The position numbers and the translations under genes were made by a program. DNA of 45,113 nucleotides from Haplosporangium gracile (lineage: Eukaryota > Mortierellomycota > Mortierellomycetes > Mortierellales > Mortierellaceae). The notes beneath the pieces are model-generated. The model was given only the letters and a program-made list of their open reading frames with translations. It did no database searches and was not told where the DNA came from. The stretch is taken from NCBI GenBank assembly GCA_015499985.1, contig JAAAUF010000251.1, positions 1 through 45,113 of the forward strand. Reading direction: 5' to 3'. This document shows, piece by piece, positions 10,724 to 22,602 of the stretch; within the stretch, counting starts at the first letter, position 1, and the number at the start of each line of letters is the position of its first letter.

Positions 10724-12550
10724 ATGGAGGCTCCTGCAAAGTAAGTACAACCACTACACTTAGTATGCAAAAACGGCCATCTCGCACACTGTCGTTCCCA
10801 CGTGCCACCAGGGGTAAAAAACACAACAATAGCAACATCTAGGCGGCCTTGACTTACCCCCATTTGTTTATTCTTGCCTTACCGTCTTAGTGCTAGCCCA
10901 GTCGATAGGTGCAAAAGTCATCCATTGATGATTCCCGAGATCTTGACTCTTGTTGGTTCATACCTCCCGCTCTTTGACCGTCGTTTTGAGACAGGCCCAT
11001 ACCGCTTTGTGGACATCTGGGACCCAAAGCCTCTTCTCCGTGCAGGCGCCGTCTGCACCACCTGGCATGATATTCTCACCCCCGTCTTGTGGCGGACATA
11101 TGACCACGCCATCATGGACAAGAAGGTCCCGACGGAAGTCCTGGCTCGTTATATCAAGTTTGTCCGTCACCTCTCACTACTCGACAAAAAGCACAAAAAA
11201 AACACGGACTTGTGGGACGTCCTCATAAAGCACAATCACATCAACCATCTCGAGATCCACGACGCAGTCTTCCCTGTCAAGCGACTCATTGGACCCAACA
11301 CTCACAATCTGGCGGGGCTCAAGCTCTCCGGTAATTGCACAAGGATGCATTCCTTCCTCCTTATCTTTGTCGAACGCCAAGTACACCTCAAGTCATTGGA
11401 GCTCACCCGCTTCAAGTTCACTGCGTCAGACTGGAAGAGGATTGTTACCAACAAGCCTCACCTTCGCAAGCTCATCATCTCCCAGCAGTGCGAGTTTCTC
11501 GACTATAAAAGCGAAGAGGACGAGAACGAGAGTGAGAACAAGGACGATAACAAGGAGGTCAAGGTCGAGACAAAGGCCAGGAAGCCAGAGGAGTCTACAG
11601 TGATGGAGATGGACGCTACTCCAGCAACAGCTGGTACGACAGTCGTCAACAATGCGACAGGCAGCAGCATTACGACCAATAACGATGGATCCAAGAAACG
11701 CAAGAGTGATGACGGAGCAGGTAACGGACGTCGCAACAAGAGACGCAGGCGGTTAGAACTCGTGAACGTCAAGCTGCCCGACGCCAAGGACATTGGCATC
11801 CTCCCGATCACACATCTTGTCTTGCTTGACAACCTCTTATTTCTCCCCTTCCAGAAGGCAATCATCGAGGCCTGCCCATACCTGGAACAATTGGAAATTT
11901 GCTACTCGCAGAAGGCAGATGGCGGCAAGGTTGCCACGCTGGTTCGAGAGAACTGCCATACGCTCCGTCGACTTTCCCTGCATAGCACCCGACAGCCCTG
12001 GTCGCTTGCGATGCTTGAGGGAGCTCCGCAATCGGTGAAAGATCTTGTCCTTCACACCGAACAGTTGGACCTCCAAATGACGGCCGCGATCAAGGACAGG
12101 AAAGACAGTTTGACGAGACTGGAGCTCGATTTCGGTGAAGGAACTAAGGGCAAGCGTCGATTGGCCTGCATCCTTTCGATTCTCCGGGAATGCACTGAGC
12201 TGTGGGAGTTTAAGTACCATAACCATGCTGAGGACAAGGTCTTTAAGAAGATGATGTTTAAAAACACCTGGAATCTGCCCAACCTCCGAAAGTTGCACCT
12301 CCAGGGAATATCTCCTCGAGTCAAGTATGGTGGCGTTCCACAGGTCCCCTGTCCCGAGGGATGGAGACAGCAGTACGGGGGCCGAAAGGGCAAATGTTGT
12401 AGCGCTCGGTCGTTCGAAGAGGCCTGCAGGCAGAACGAGAGCATGAAGTCGCCGCTGTTTGATGTCGCTCTACTTGAACACGTCAAAGATCTGCTAAACC
12501 TCTCTGAAGTCGTTATTACGGAGGCCATCTACCGCAAGTTGCTGGATTAA
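10724..12550 (+). CDS. F-box/LRR-like protein with charged insert
   Basis: Two exons: 10724-10740 encodes MEAPA plus two bases, donor GTAAGT; exon 10891-12550 follows acceptor CTTAG and continues the frame (N-ASPVDRCKSH). Total 1677 nt, 558 aa. Residues about 17-75 (PLMIPEILTLVGSYLPLF ... RAGAVCTTWHDILTPVLW) look like an F-box, the Skp1-binding part of SCF ubiquitin ligases. From about 95 on, repeated patterns such as VRHLSLL, INHLEI, LAGLKLSG, LKSLELTRF and LRKLHLQG suggest RNI-type leucine-rich repeats that would bind substrate. Residues about 211-293 are an acidic then Thr/Asn-rich insert ending in a basic cluster (SKKRKSDD and RRNKRRRR) that could be a nuclear signal. The neighbouring locus at 8120-9573 is a paralog lacking this insert. 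Large F-box-like families are typical of Mortierellaceae. The substrate is unknown. Confidence 0.78.
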
Positions 12551-12854
12551 AAGCGCCACTTCAAATCCGCATTGGTGCTGTTACAGATACCTATTCTCCG
12601 CCGCGCAACTTTTCATCCGCCTTCTTCGTTTATCCTCCTTTTAACAGTTCCCCTTTGCACGACCTTAATTACTCGCCCACCTATTCCATTCATCGATCAT
12701 TGTACATAACACGCCTGAACACTTCTTTTCTTGGCTGCTTTGAGCTACCCTACTTGCTTTACTTTCAAACTTGTTCTCTACTCTTCTTAACCCCTCTCCT
12801 CCCTCCTCTTCAAATTGTATATCATTAGCTTGTTCACTCCTGCCGTGTCTTGCG

Positions 12855-12860
12855 AATAAA
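12855..12860 (+). terminator. Putative polyadenylation signal AATAAA
   Basis: AATAAA about 305 nt after the stop of the F-box-like gene, followed by an A-rich run. Distance is long, so this is tentative. Confidence 0.3.
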
Positions 12861-13001
12861 ACAAGAAACGAAAAAAAAGGGTGCGACGCTCTCCAAGAAT
12901 AAGAATAAGATCAAGTTTTTGTTCACTTGGTATTTGTCAAGTGTATCTAACATGTCATAGAAATTGACGCGTTTGAAGGTGTAATAAGATGTGGTATTTG
13001 G

Positions 13002-13136
13002 CAGAGACCCAGCCTGATGTGAGAACAGGTCAATGTTTTGGGCTGATCAGGTCAGTTAGACCACCTTTTTTGAGACTACTTTTTGACCTGATCAGCCCAA
13101 AACATTGACCTGTTCTCACATCAGGCTGGGTCTCTG
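13002..13136. mobile_element. hAT-like MITE with perfect 53-bp inverted repeats and 8-bp target-site duplication
   Basis: The left arm 13002-13054 and right arm 13084-13136 are exact reverse complements over 53 bp, separated by a 29-nt loop. The element begins CAGAGACCC and ends GGGTCTCTG. The octamer GTATTTGG flanks it directly on both sides (12994-13001 and 13137-13144), the expected 8-bp target-site duplication. An 8-bp duplication together with termini starting CAGAG is typical of non-autonomous hAT-superfamily elements. There is no coding capacity, so it would depend on a transposase elsewhere. The perfect arms and duplication point to a recent insertion. The hAT assignment rests on these features only. 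Confidence 0.88.
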
Positions 13137-13393
13137 GTATTTGGTGGCAAAAGGAGAGTTATCATTTTTGGGGGGAATAAGGCTTACTGCTTCATGTTCG
13201 ATCGGGATGAGGGACTAGTATTATGCTACTTGCAATAAATATCTGTGCTCGACTCATTCGGTCGAGAAATCCAACTGCCCAATGGTCGCGAGTAGTCAGG
13301 TAAGCAGACAAAGAAGGTGATGATGCGGAATTTCCTTTCTGTTAATTTGGTTTTTATTACGAGATGCAGCGTGTAGGTAGGGGTGGTATACAA

Positions 13394-16300
13394 TTAAGAG
13401 GATGTTTTGAGAAAGTCCGAGCTCTATCATTGACAGAAAAACAAAATAACAATCGAGTACGAGTTAGTGGCATGGATACACACACGCGTACAAAGTAGTG
13501 GCAAACACAAGTGATATAGATAAAAACGTACCAATACTTGCGCCATGGTGGCACGACGGAGAGGGTCGGGGTGAAGGAGAATGTGGATCAACTGACGGGC
13601 GTGGCTATTGGGTACCGCCTGTTCAAAGTGTGGGATTTCCAGATCTTGAGAATTGGTCCATCGGAGCCCGTTTGCTAGTGCTGGCGTCTCCGGTGATGGA
13701 TGTGCCAAAAAGTGAAGCACTGCCTCGTTTGTGGCCGAGATTGGGATCAACGATCTTGTCGCGTACAATTCCTGAAAAGAAATAAAATAATTAAGGTTAG
13801 ACACTAATGCCGCACCTAGAGAAAAAAAATGCAAAGGCGTGTTGTAAAATATTCGGAAAAGCTTACAAAGAGAAGGCATCCAAATGCCCAGAGATCCATG
13901 CTGTACCGCGCCGTGACATTAGCGGTGAATTGTGTGGATCCAGAAACCGGGTCTCCAATCGCCACCTCTGGCGCGCAGTACCTGACCGTACCCACGCTCG
14001 TACATTCCTCGTCCGCAGCTCTCGAAGCCTCCAAGTCAATTAACTTCCATTGCTGTCGTGTATCATCCCGATTCCGCATAATGTTGGTCGGCTTTAGATC
14101 GCAGTACACAATCTTTTTGGAATGACACCACGTCAGGCACCGCAGGACTCCCTTCACAATATCCTTGATATAACTCTCGTCCAGCGCAGGCCCTGTCCTG
14201 TAGAATCCAGCACCTTCCAGGTCAAGGTCCTTTTTCACGTCTTCCTGAGCATTCTCGCGAAGAGCAACCTTCTTGGCCATCTTGGCGTTCTGAAGCATCT
14301 CTGCAAGTGTCTCGTCCAACCTCTCGAGAACCGTGAGGCGGATCTTGGCCGGTGCATTCGGTTCGTCCTGCTCAGAGAGCACCAATGTAGCGACATGCTT
14401 CAGCTCCACCACACATGGTCCACGCAACCTCCGTAACGTCCTGCATTCCCTCTCCCAGGTCTCGCGCCGTCCAAATGACTTGATGACAATGGGCTGTTGG
14501 GTGTCCGTGTCGACCGCGTATAAAATATCGTTGTATCGGCCGTGGATAGGGTTGGGAGATTTGGAGACCTTGTACCGGGCTGGGAGATTTTGGATCAAAG
14601 TTATCATTGCAGGGTGGTCCAGAGTAGTGGCTTCAGTAGAAGTGTACGATGTCGAGACTGATGCTGGTCTATGAGGCTGAGGTGACGGAGTAGCAGCTGG
14701 TGTCTCAATCTCGTCATTTTCGCTAATGGTCTGCTCCAGAAGGCTATCCCGATGCAGGCTGGCAGAGCTGCGCCACTGAGGAACGACAATGCTGCTCCTT
14801 GGGTCGAGAAATCCTGAAGATCTAGTGGATGCAGCTTCATCCTCCGCCACAGGCTCAGGCTCAATCTCAAGTCCCGAACACATCAGACTCACTCTATCCA
14901 GGGGACTGACAGAGTTGAACAGCGTGGTAGTGTCGCGAGGGCTGATGGATCCTTCCCGAGTGAGGTTAGGTGTTCCTGCCATGGCAATCGAGGCTGAATC
15001 CAACGCCGATCCCTTACGAGAAAGAATCGAAGGGGCACTGCCGTCCCTGCGTACGCTCCTATTTGCTGGGAAACTAGGCGTAAGGCTTCCTGTAGACTGT
15101 GCCATAGATCGATTTAATCCCGAGGCACCTGAGCTTCGTGAAGGGATGTATCTCAAAGGAGGCATTTGTCCAGTCTTCTCGCGTTTGTCGAAGGATAGCG
15201 AGGAAGCAAAAGTCCATCGATCGGCGTCCTCCTCGTCGTTCTCTGCCAGATGAGCTGGGTAGTATGGGTCCGATCCAATCGAGCCAACTCTGGCGCCTGA
15301 ACGTTGTGATGCTTGATCAATATCCCGCAGAGACGTCCGCTGGCTGTAGGGAGGTTGCTGTTGAGCAGACTGCAGCTCTAAAGATCGGTTTGAGCTGGCC
15401 TGGTTTAATATATCCTCCTCCGTCTCCAAAGCGACTGTAGGGATTGTCGGTACCGGCGTGGCCAAGGGCCGCATCGGGATCCCGTGAGCCGGTGGAGGGA
15501 TGGATCGGCGAGCGGTTGTATTGGGCCAACCTCCAAGTGACGATCCCGAGTCCCGTCCTGCATGATGATGATAGTAGCTGGGTTTGTCGTCCAAACTCAG
15601 ATCCCCAGCCAAATGCTGCTCAGCGTCTGAAATGTAGCTGGCATTATCCTGTGAATGTTTTGCCACTGCCTGATCCTTCCTAGATGTTCTCCTCCTCATA
15701 ACAAGGAACCCGACAAACGCCGCAATAAACGCCAGACTGCCACAGACAATGCCGATGGTCATTGGCATGTTATTTTTTTTGGGATCATCACTGGGTTGGT
15801 TGGGGCCACTGTTAGGGCTGTAAGGATTGGCCGAGACAGCGGCGCCCTCTCTAGACGAAGTCCATTTCCAGGCCACAGTATCGAGAATATAAATGTTGAC
15901 GTCGTTGCCCATGGGTGCGCCCAAGCCTCCCCAGACCAGCATGTTTGTCCCATTCAGCAAGGAGGAATGTCCTGTTCTTGGCCCGGGTCCTACTTTTTTG
16001 TCCACTGTCATCCTGTTCCACACCCAGGGCGTAACTGAAGCATCCATGACCCATACGTCGTCGTCCTGCGGTTGGTCTGCTCCACCCCCTATATAAAAGA
16101 TCACACGGAAGACGAGTGGTCATGGTCAGTGCCAGAGTTATTTTTTTTTTGACGCTCGCTCGCCTGAGTATCTGCGTGTCTGAGTTTGTATAAATGTCCC
16201 TGCTTGTGCAACGCTAGAATTAGGGAGAGAGAGTCGTGCGAAAAAAGAAAGAAAAAAAATGCATGCGAGCAGCACTATGAGAAGTAAAGAAGGAAGTAGG

Positions 16301-17637
16301 GAGGTGTTGGGAAGGGGTGTTGGGATATATGTGCATTGCATCTTACCGTAAACCACCATGGTATTGTTCAGGCACACAGCAGTATGGCCTTTTCTTGCAG
16401 AGGGAACGCTACCTCCAACCCCTGGATTGACGACAAGTTGGACATCCCAAACTTCCCTATCGAGGTCGAAGGTGTATACATTATTTAAGGCGCTTGTGGT
16501 GCCGTCAGTTCCTCCAAAGAAGACCAATGTGTTAAGTCCGGAGAGCTTGCACACAGAGTGGTACATCAATGAGGGCCCGCCGGCGAGCTGTGAATACTCG
16601 GATGTGCTGTCGTCCTATCAGTTGTTGCACCAGCAGAAGAGTAAGTTATCTAAACGATCAATCAATCGTCACTTTGAAGGGCGAGTGTGTGCTATCAATT
16701 GAGCCTTTACCATCTTTGTAAAGTCGCTAAAAACCCCTGAGGAGGCATAACCGTTGGAGGCTGGTGCTCCGCCATGGATGTAGACATGATTATTCGAAAT
16801 ACCGACCGCTGCGCCCAGTCGTGTCGAAGGTGTAAAAGCAGGATTTGCTATTAGAGAGACAGGAAAAGGAAGCGGTAATACATGAAAAGAGGGGATGAGA
16901 TATGAAAAAGGGCAGTGTCAGAGGCGTTGTGGTTGTTGAGAACAATGAAGTGCTTTCATTGAAATAGGTTGGAAGATGGTGGTGAAAGAGTGCGAAAATA
17001 AGAGGTAGATGGGATATGTGCAGATCGCTCAATCGTTATTTGTCGATGTCGAATGAATACAATTTGTAGAAGACAATAAGGGAACAATTGACGAGATCGA
17101 CTGAGCGCTGTTTGTAGATATATTACGTGAAGTAGGGATGGACCAGGTCCAGAAGGTGGTGTCGAGAACAAGGAGTTCTTCGGAAGTAGAGGAGGCAGAG
17201 GACTGGGTGGTTGAGTTACTGACAAAGGCCATCATCTTGCCCTGAGACGTGGTGGGGAAGGAGGCGAGAAACTTTTGTGGGGAGGGGGCATTGATGCTCG
17301 TGGCGTTGGTCGTTGGTGACTGGAATTGGGTTTGCGGTCGAGACCACTGCCGGAGGGTGGTGCTCCAGACCCAGAGATTGTTTGATCCAGGGACAAGAGC
17401 ACCGTAGGGGTTGGTGGTCGGATCTGTTATGCCACCAAAGATGATCATTGAGGTGTCGATAATGGCTGCTCCATGAAAGGCCCGCCAGGGTGGATTGGCA
17501 TCTGCGAGAGGGGTGATCGCCGCCGAGGCTGAAGGGACAGTTGCCAGGGTTGAGAAAAGTGAGAAGAGCAGAACGACCACAGCAGGTGCTTTGTTATGGT
17601 CCAGAAGCCGGTGCGAGGGGAGGATGTCCCTCGGCAT
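13394..17637 (-). CDS. Receptor-like kinase: secreted kelch ectodomain, one membrane span, cytoplasmic protein kinase
   Basis: Six exons on the minus strand: 17127-17637, 16711-16847, 16347-16587, 13867-16088, 13532-13771, 13394-13423; 3381 nt, 1126 aa, all junctions in phase. Residues 1-39 form a signal peptide with a hydrophobic core AVVVLLFSLFSTLA. Residues about 45-385 carry kelch-type blades: SMIIFGGIT, VYIHGGAP, VFFGGTDG, VVYGGGAD and MLVWGGLG. Residues about 405-427 (PMTIGIVCGSLAFIAAFVGF) span the membrane, followed by the basic stop MRRRTSRKD. A long Ser/Pro-rich juxtamembrane part runs to about 803. The kinase (about 804-1117) has the VAIK-type lysine in IVIKSF (833), the catalytic loop IVYCDLKPTNIM (Asp 960), LIDLE in place of DFG (Asp 981) and CAPE (1002-1004). 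The glycine loop is degenerate. The final 30-nt exon ends the kinase with SSDFLKTSS. Ligand and substrate are unknown. Confidence 0.82.
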
Positions 17638-18844
17638 GGCTGTTGGCTGTGTGTGAGTGAGAGCGTGGGTGTCGAATCGGACGAAAACTGGGGTGAAGAT
17701 GGGAGAGAAGGATTAAGAAGGAGGATGGAAGGAGATGAAAAAGAAAGGAGGTGATGGCCTCTAAGGATCGGATGAGACAGATGGAATGAGGTATGAGGAT
17801 AAAAAGAGGATAGAGGGTGTAGAAGGTGGAAAAGGAGGGGAGGGAGAGAACGAGCGAGCGAGAGCAAGGAAGGATATGGGCCAAAGAAGGGTACAAGAGA
17901 GAGCGTGAAGCAGGGAAAGGAGGAAAAGGAAAAGGAAAGGAAAGAGGTCGAGAAAGGGAGAGAGACACTGGAATGAATTCAATGAAAGGGATCTATGAAT
18001 GGGGATCCGGCTGGGTTCCGTGCCGGTCGTCTTGTCAGGCTATTAATAAAAAAAAAAAAAAGATGAATCAAACGCTTGGGCGACAAGCAACGTACAGACA
18101 ACAATGAGCAACAGCAATAGCAATAGTAACAAACAAAAAAAAAAAAAAAAAATACACAACGTCGTAAGTAACATTGACGAGCATCAACATGCCTTCTTTC
18201 CTCTTCTTCCTCCTTCTTGTGTCCTCCTCCTTGTGTCCTCATTGTTCCCTGGACCGTCAATTCGCAATTGCCAACTTCATTGAGCGTTCATGGATGCTAT
18301 GGTGGTATCCTGGCGAGTACAACGACACAGATACGCGCCCACTCCCGATTTTTTTTTATTTCAGAGGGGGTTGTCGATGGAACCACCTCGCATCCTCCTT
18401 CCCCCTCCGCCTGTACGATATGTACATACCGCTCCTTGGTCAAAAGACAGAAAAAAACAAAAAAAGGTGAGGGCTCTCACCATGATTGAACTTTGTTCTC
18501 GAATGGATTGTTGTTTTCCATAGATACAAGCATGTTCACTCTCACACTACAGTATAGTTCATGAAATGAAATATCTGGCCCAATTTCGATGTGTGAAAAA
18601 AAAGGCCCAATTTCGATCTCACACCTTGACTGACTGATACCTGAAAACAATCGGAAAGATCAAATGCGACATAAACATGTCAGGAATGCAAGCAATTAAT
18701 GACTTTATATGTGAAAAGGGAAACAACATGAACAACAAAACCAATGAATTTGAAGTAGAGTTAAAAAAATGTATGATATAAAGGACTTGGTCAATTAAAA
18801 GTACAACGGGAGGCGGATAAAAAAAGGGTACATATGTGGGAATC
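17638..18844. other. Intergenic, no gene recognised
   Basis: About 1.2 kb between the 5' end of the kelch-kinase gene and the 3' end of the eIF2B-beta gene. It contains a purine-rich stretch (about 17690-17970), A13-A18 runs near 18047 and 18136, and a short direct repeat near 18577. Open frames here are low-complexity products of these biases. Confidence 0.5.
18577..18617 (+). repeat. Two direct copies of a 14-bp sequence
   Basis: GGCCCAATTTCGAT occurs at 18577-18590 and again at 18604-18617, 27 bp apart, separated by an A-rich spacer. Probably a local duplication; no function suggested. Confidence 0.7.
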
Positions 18845-20483
18845 TTATGCCAATGGGTCAAAGGTGTGATCGTTAGGGTCGTAGTTCTCCACACTAGCGC
18901 GCAAACAAAAACAAAAAACAAAAAAATTAAGAATTAGCATCCGTTTGTTAAAACGAGCAAGAGGGGGGAAGGGAACGCGTGCCAGTCCAGTCACCCAAAA
19001 ATTAGCATCGTCCACTTTAGCATTGCCACATAAAATCGCACACATAATATCCGATTGCATGCTAATAACAAAACGCTTACATGAGACGGTAGAGGTAAGA
19101 TGGAGGATGACCTCCCTGGTTAGTGATAAACAGGTTGACAAACTCAGGCGAAACATAGTCGTAGTACGGGTTTGTTACTGTCACCTTCTCCATCAGGTCG
19201 CCCTCTTCGAATCCGAGAACTGTATCGGGATTCATCACGACATTGAAGCTGTCCTCGTCGTGGGGGTACAATGGTGACAGCTTGTACAATCCTGTGCACA
19301 CCACAACTGGAATCGAGTGATACTTGGCTGCTGCTGCCATCATATGTGTACCAGAGATGGCGACAAGACCTCCATTTGCCAACACTATTTAGAAAAAGTA
19401 ACAGAAAAAGAAGATCAATTGAGAGCAGGCAGGGTTAGATCTGAATAAAGAGCAAAACGACTAGCGTGCTTTTTTATTGCCACCCCTTCCTTCGTAATGT
19501 CGAACAAAAGCGATGACCAAGATTCTGACACTAACCTGCATGGGTTCCGAGGATCACCTTGTTGACGCGCGACATGACTGCGAACACAGCCGAGTCTGGA
19601 ATCATTGTGGCCTCAATTCCTGCCTTTGAGAGCTCTAATGCCATCTGCTGTCCGAGATATCTATGTGAGTGTTCGGAAATGAATGGATAAGCAGGGTTAG
19701 ATTGGTGCGTGAAAACATTATTGTCCATATGCCACGCTACTCTGTCAGTCTGTTGTTGCGTTTTCTGCTTACGAAGGAGCGGTCTCGGCGACCAAAACAT
19801 GGAACTTGCGCTTGCTAGATGCCATCTTCAAGAACTCTTCGACAGTCCTTGACCGACCAATAGTCATAATGATCTCGCTGTGGTACACAATCGCAGCACA
19901 AAAGACAGCAAAAACAGTTAGTGTCAATTGGCAGCGTGAGTCAAGGAGACGACAAAAAGATCAAGCACTGTTCATTCAAGTCATACTTTGAATGAATGTG
20001 GTTGGTGGCCTGATTCTTGATGTTCTCGTAGATGGTGTCCAATTCGATGCGGATGTCCCGCACTTCCTGGATAATGTCGCTTCGAAGGTTGCTGGAGGCG
20101 TGGGTGAATTCCTTGTCATCCGAGCCCGTCTCGCTCAGGAGGTTGTACATGGACGAAGATGTTGTCAGGGGTACTGATTGGAACTCAGAGTTGTCGTCCG
20201 ACTTTGAGCTCGCCTCAGCATCTCGGAACTCCTCTCGAATGACATGCAGCACACGGCGGACAATGTTTCCGATAGCGAGCTCTGTAGGGTTAGCCTCGAT
20301 CAGTCTCTGGCCGACGGATCGAACGAGGTTCAGCAAGTCATTGGCCTTGGACCAGTTATTCTTGGAGATGACAACGATCAGCAGCTTCAGAGTTGCCTGA
20401 GCGACCGCTGAGGAGCCAACTAGCTGACGGCGCTTGAGCTTTGCCACCAAAATGTCAACCAAGTCGTTTGTTCCCTTGCTCAT
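18845..20483 (-). CDS. GCD7: Translation initiation factor eIF2B subunit beta
   Basis: Five exons on the minus strand: 19987-20483, 19773-19877, 19536-19660, 19081-19384, 18845-18893; 1080 nt, 359 aa, phases consistent throughout. eIF2B is the cytoplasmic GDP-GTP exchange factor for eIF2; beta is one of its three regulatory subunits (alpha, beta, delta) that sense eIF2 phosphorylation. Family motifs seen: [76 protein letters not shown], and the C-terminal [18 protein letters not shown]. The N-terminal helical part contains a Ser-rich insert (about 103-135), variable in the family. Length is close to the usual 340-380 aa. The last exon is only 49 nt and ends [11 protein letters not shown]. Confidence 0.92.
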
Positions 20484-21052
20484 TGTTTAGTTGAATATGT
20501 ACGGTGGATATTAAGAGGGGAAGAAAGTGGGTTCGAGAGTGCAAGTGCGAGTGCGAGTGGGTGTGCTGAATGCGCAATTCAATAGTTGATCCTGATGTTG
20601 AGAGTTGAGAGTCGAGCAGCGATGTGAGTGTTGATGGGAGGGATTGGTGACTGATTCAGGTTGATCAGCGAGTGAGGACCGAGCGACAACAAAGAGGAAG
20701 ATTTTCCTCTCGATCGAGACCCCCACTTACGGGGTATTGGACTGGATCGTGTTCCCTCCCTTTTTATTTCACTGCACAAGAGAGACGAATGCCATCAACA
20801 TCTTTCCTTCGCCTTTTGTCAACTTTTCATCACTTCTCCTACCTCGACATCAACCTACCACTCTTTACTTGTCACCAACAGGTAGAACTCGTCTGGACAC
20901 TCTTGCAGTCCTAAAAACACTCCGTTTCACCCACCCTTCAAACGATGCCTGCGATGGATGCCCGTAGGCGCAAAACAAGCTTTTTTACTGACATCAGTCA
21001 AATAGCACTCTCTCTTTCGTCCTCTCTCTCATTCATACGCTTCTCAATAGCC
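20484..21052. other. Intergenic, divergent promoters of eIF2B-beta and CAF1 genes
   Basis: A 569-nt gap. The right half is rich in CTTCTC/TTCTC pyrimidine blocks before the CAF1 start. An upstream ATG at 20945 is in frame with the CAF1 start at 21053, but the extra 36 residues are not family-like, so the segment is treated as 5' UTR. Confidence 0.45.
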
Positions 21053-22602
21053 ATGCCGAGCCCCGAACGTTCTATTATCCGCGAGGTCTGGGCAGAGAAC
21101 CTGGATCAAGAGATGGCGCTTTTGCGGGAACTGGTCGACCATTATCCGTATCTTGCGATGGTATGCCCCTGATATATGACCCGAGGCGCATTTAGCTTTC
21201 AGGCCAAGGAGGTGACAAAATAATGAACGAGACGGCAGCAACTCAACGCAGAAAACTGACCGATTTCATGTCCATCAACGCCCATCGTTCGACAGGACAC
21301 AGAGTTCCCCGGCGTGGTCGCACGGCCCATCGGTATGACATCTCTCATTCTCCTTTTCTCGAAACGCGTGATGCCTCAGACAATGGAGTCTATTGCTCAG
21401 AATTGATCGTTATTTTGCTACATATAGGCAACTTCCGGACGTCGGCCGACTACCACTACCAGACACTTAGATGCAACGTGGATCTGCTCAAGATGATCCA
21501 ACTTGGCGTAACCTTTGCGGACGAAAATGGCAATGTGCCTAAGGATGCATGCACATGGCAGTTCAACTTCAAATTCAATCTCAAGTAAGCGATCCATGGG
21601 CGAAAGGCTGTTTTAACGCATGTAGATTTGACACAGAATACTGACTTGATCACTTTCTTCTTTTTTACTCCAACTAGCGATGATATGTATGCGCAGGATT
21701 CCATTGACCTGTTGATTAAGTCTGGCATCAACTTTCAAAAACACGAGGACTTTGGCATCGACATTCACCGGTTTGGAGAGCTTTTGATTAGCTCGGGATT
21801 TGTCTTGCTGGACGACGTCAAGTGGATCTCCTTTCACAGGTGAACAAAACTATCAAACAATGAGCGATGAATTGAAGCTGCGGAAGGAATGCTTGAGCTA
21901 GCCGTTGACCTTTTTGCTATGTGACTTTATAGTGGATATGACTTTGGCTATCTTCTGAAGGTTTTAACTTGCAGCCCATTGCCTGGAGAGGAGCCCGAAT
22001 TTTTCGAGTTATTAAGGACATATTTTCCTTGCATCTACGACATCAAGTACTTAATGAAGAGCTGCAAGAACCTGAAGGGCGGCTTGCAGGATCTCGCCAA
22101 CGACTTGCAGGTAAGCAGTCGGGCCAACCTTTACCTACCAAACTTGCCTCGATTGGGTTCGCTCAGATCGACTGACAACTATCTCTTTCTACTCTGCGTC
22201 TTGTATAGGTTGTACGGATCGGCGCACAGCATCAAGCAGGAAGCGACAGTCTTTTGACCTGTTCAGCGTTTTTCAAGATGAGACAGATCTTTTTTGATGA
22301 CACTATCGACGACAGCAAGTACCTGTAAGTGACAGCTGTGTCGAATTGTTAATGATAGTAGTGTGAAGGATGTACGTTTACTACATGGGTCTAATTTCAG
22401 GGCGTTGCTTCTTCCTATCGATAGTGGATACCTATATGGGCTTGGATCGGCAGTGGGATCAACGGCAGCTCAACCTCCCAATTCTATCGCTGCATTCAAC
22501 TCTGCAGCGGGAAGCGATAGCCCGCTTATCACCAACGCGTCAGCAGGTCTAGCGAATGGCAAGCTTAACGGTTTTCAGAAGTCCGCAATAAATGGCAACT
22601 AA
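21053..22602 (+). CDS. POP2: CCR4-NOT deadenylase subunit CAF1/POP2 (CNOT7/8 family)
   Basis: Seven exons: 21053-21160, 21296-21332, 21428-21584, 21678-21839, 21933-22110, 22209-22324, 22425-22602; 936 nt, 311 aa. The start [21 protein letters not shown] matches the family N-terminus. The DEDD nuclease residues are visible: MDTEFPGVV (Asp 37, Glu 39), SGYDFGYLL, and [10 protein letters not shown]. The enzyme is a poly(A)-specific 3' exonuclease that shortens mRNA tails in the cytoplasm within the CCR4-NOT complex. For the last intron two acceptors exist; the one before TGGATACC at 22425 restores the conserved [11 protein letters not shown], while the earlier one at 22400 would insert foreign residues. 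The C-terminal tail after the nuclease fold is a short Ala/Ser/Asn-rich extension. Confidence 0.93.

Larger units (their letters stand above)
12551..13393. other. Intergenic containing a MITE
   Basis: An 843-nt gap between convergent genes. The first 300 nt are pyrimidine-rich 3' UTR-like sequence; the centre carries the inverted-repeat element at 13002-13136; nothing else is recognisable. Confidence 0.5.

Noticed and set aside
13394..17637. Reading the kelch and kinase parts as two adjacent genes
   Set aside because: The kelch end, the membrane span and the kinase lie in one continuous exon (13867-16088), so no gene boundary fits between them.
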